A DNA stretch of 5,981 nucleotides from the NCBI RefSeq assembly GCF_938036805.1, contig NZ_CALHWC010000121.1, positions 1 through 5,981 on the forward strand, in the 5' to 3' direction. How positions within the stretch are numbered: the first letter of the stretch is position 1; each line of letters opens with the position of its first letter. This document shows, in pieces, positions 5,914-5,981 of the stretch. The stretch comes from an uncultured Streptococcus sp. Lineage in GTDB: Bacteria; Bacillota; Bacilli; Lactobacillales; Streptococcaceae. A program made the position numbers and the translations under genes. The notes below the pieces were generated by a model. The model did no database searches. It worked only from the letters and a program-made list of their open reading frames with translations, and had not been told where the DNA came from.

Positions 5914-5941
5914 TTGCATTTTCAGTGAAATTTGATAAAAT
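5914..5941 (+). promoter_or_regulatory. Sigma-A promoter for the gene beyond the right edge
   Basis: A TTGCAT -35 (5914-5919), a 16-base spacer and a TAAAAT -10 (5936-5941), with an extended -10 TG at 5933-5934, make a strong vegetative promoter. Transcription should start near 5948. It lies 23 bases after the anti-sigma stop, and I see no convincing terminator between them, so the sigma operon may read through into the next unit. A TTGACA at 5891-5896 has no -10 at proper spacing. The transcribed leader up to 5981 contains no start codon with a ribosome binding site, so the downstream gene cannot be named. Confidence 0.75.
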
Positions 5942-5981
5942 AGTAAGGAAAGTTAGACTGTATTGCCTACTGTCTATCTAT

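Overview
The window looks like a piece of a Streptococcus chromosome, probably from the mitis/sanguinis side of the genus. The main evidence is a late-competence comEA-comEC operon preceded by the streptococcal cin-box TACGAATA. Moderately AT-rich DNA, strong GGAG-type ribosome binding sites and TTGNNN/TANAAT promoters also fit. The species cannot be fixed from the sequence alone.

Layout, all on the + strand. (1) Positions 1-79: probably the last codons of an upstream gene, running into a 16-pair hairpin terminator with a T tail. (2) Positions 88-3033: a cin-box, then comEA and comEC, which overlap by 20 bases. Together they encode the membrane DNA receptor and the DNA translocation channel for natural transformation. 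(3) Positions 3078-4192: a self-contained unit with its own extended -10 promoter, a DUF805 membrane-protein gene with a long glutamine-rich repetitive C-terminal tail, and a hairpin terminator. (4) Positions 4210-5890: a two-gene operon encoding an ECF-type sigma factor and a membrane-anchored anti-sigma protein with a Sigma_reg_C-like extracellular domain. The genes overlap by 14 bases. The promoter region has an ECF-like signature, TGTAAC-N17-CGTT, which suggests autoregulation. (5) Positions 5891-5981: a sigma-A promoter for a gene beyond the right edge.

ComEA and ComEC act together: ComEA binds incoming double-stranded DNA at the outer face of the membrane, and ComEC carries one strand across. 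They are expected to be switched on by the competence sigma factor SigX/ComX. The sigma/anti-sigma pair is a separate signalling module that probably responds to an envelope signal. ECF modules are sparse in streptococci, so this is the most unusual part of the window. Its sigma gene also has a start-codon anomaly: an ideal ribosome binding site faces ATC AAA CTG where ATG AAA CTG would be expected. The DUF805 protein has no known function, and its roughly 38 % glutamine tail is the other feature worth attention. I found no tRNA, rRNA, CRISPR array, insertion sequence or phage gene.
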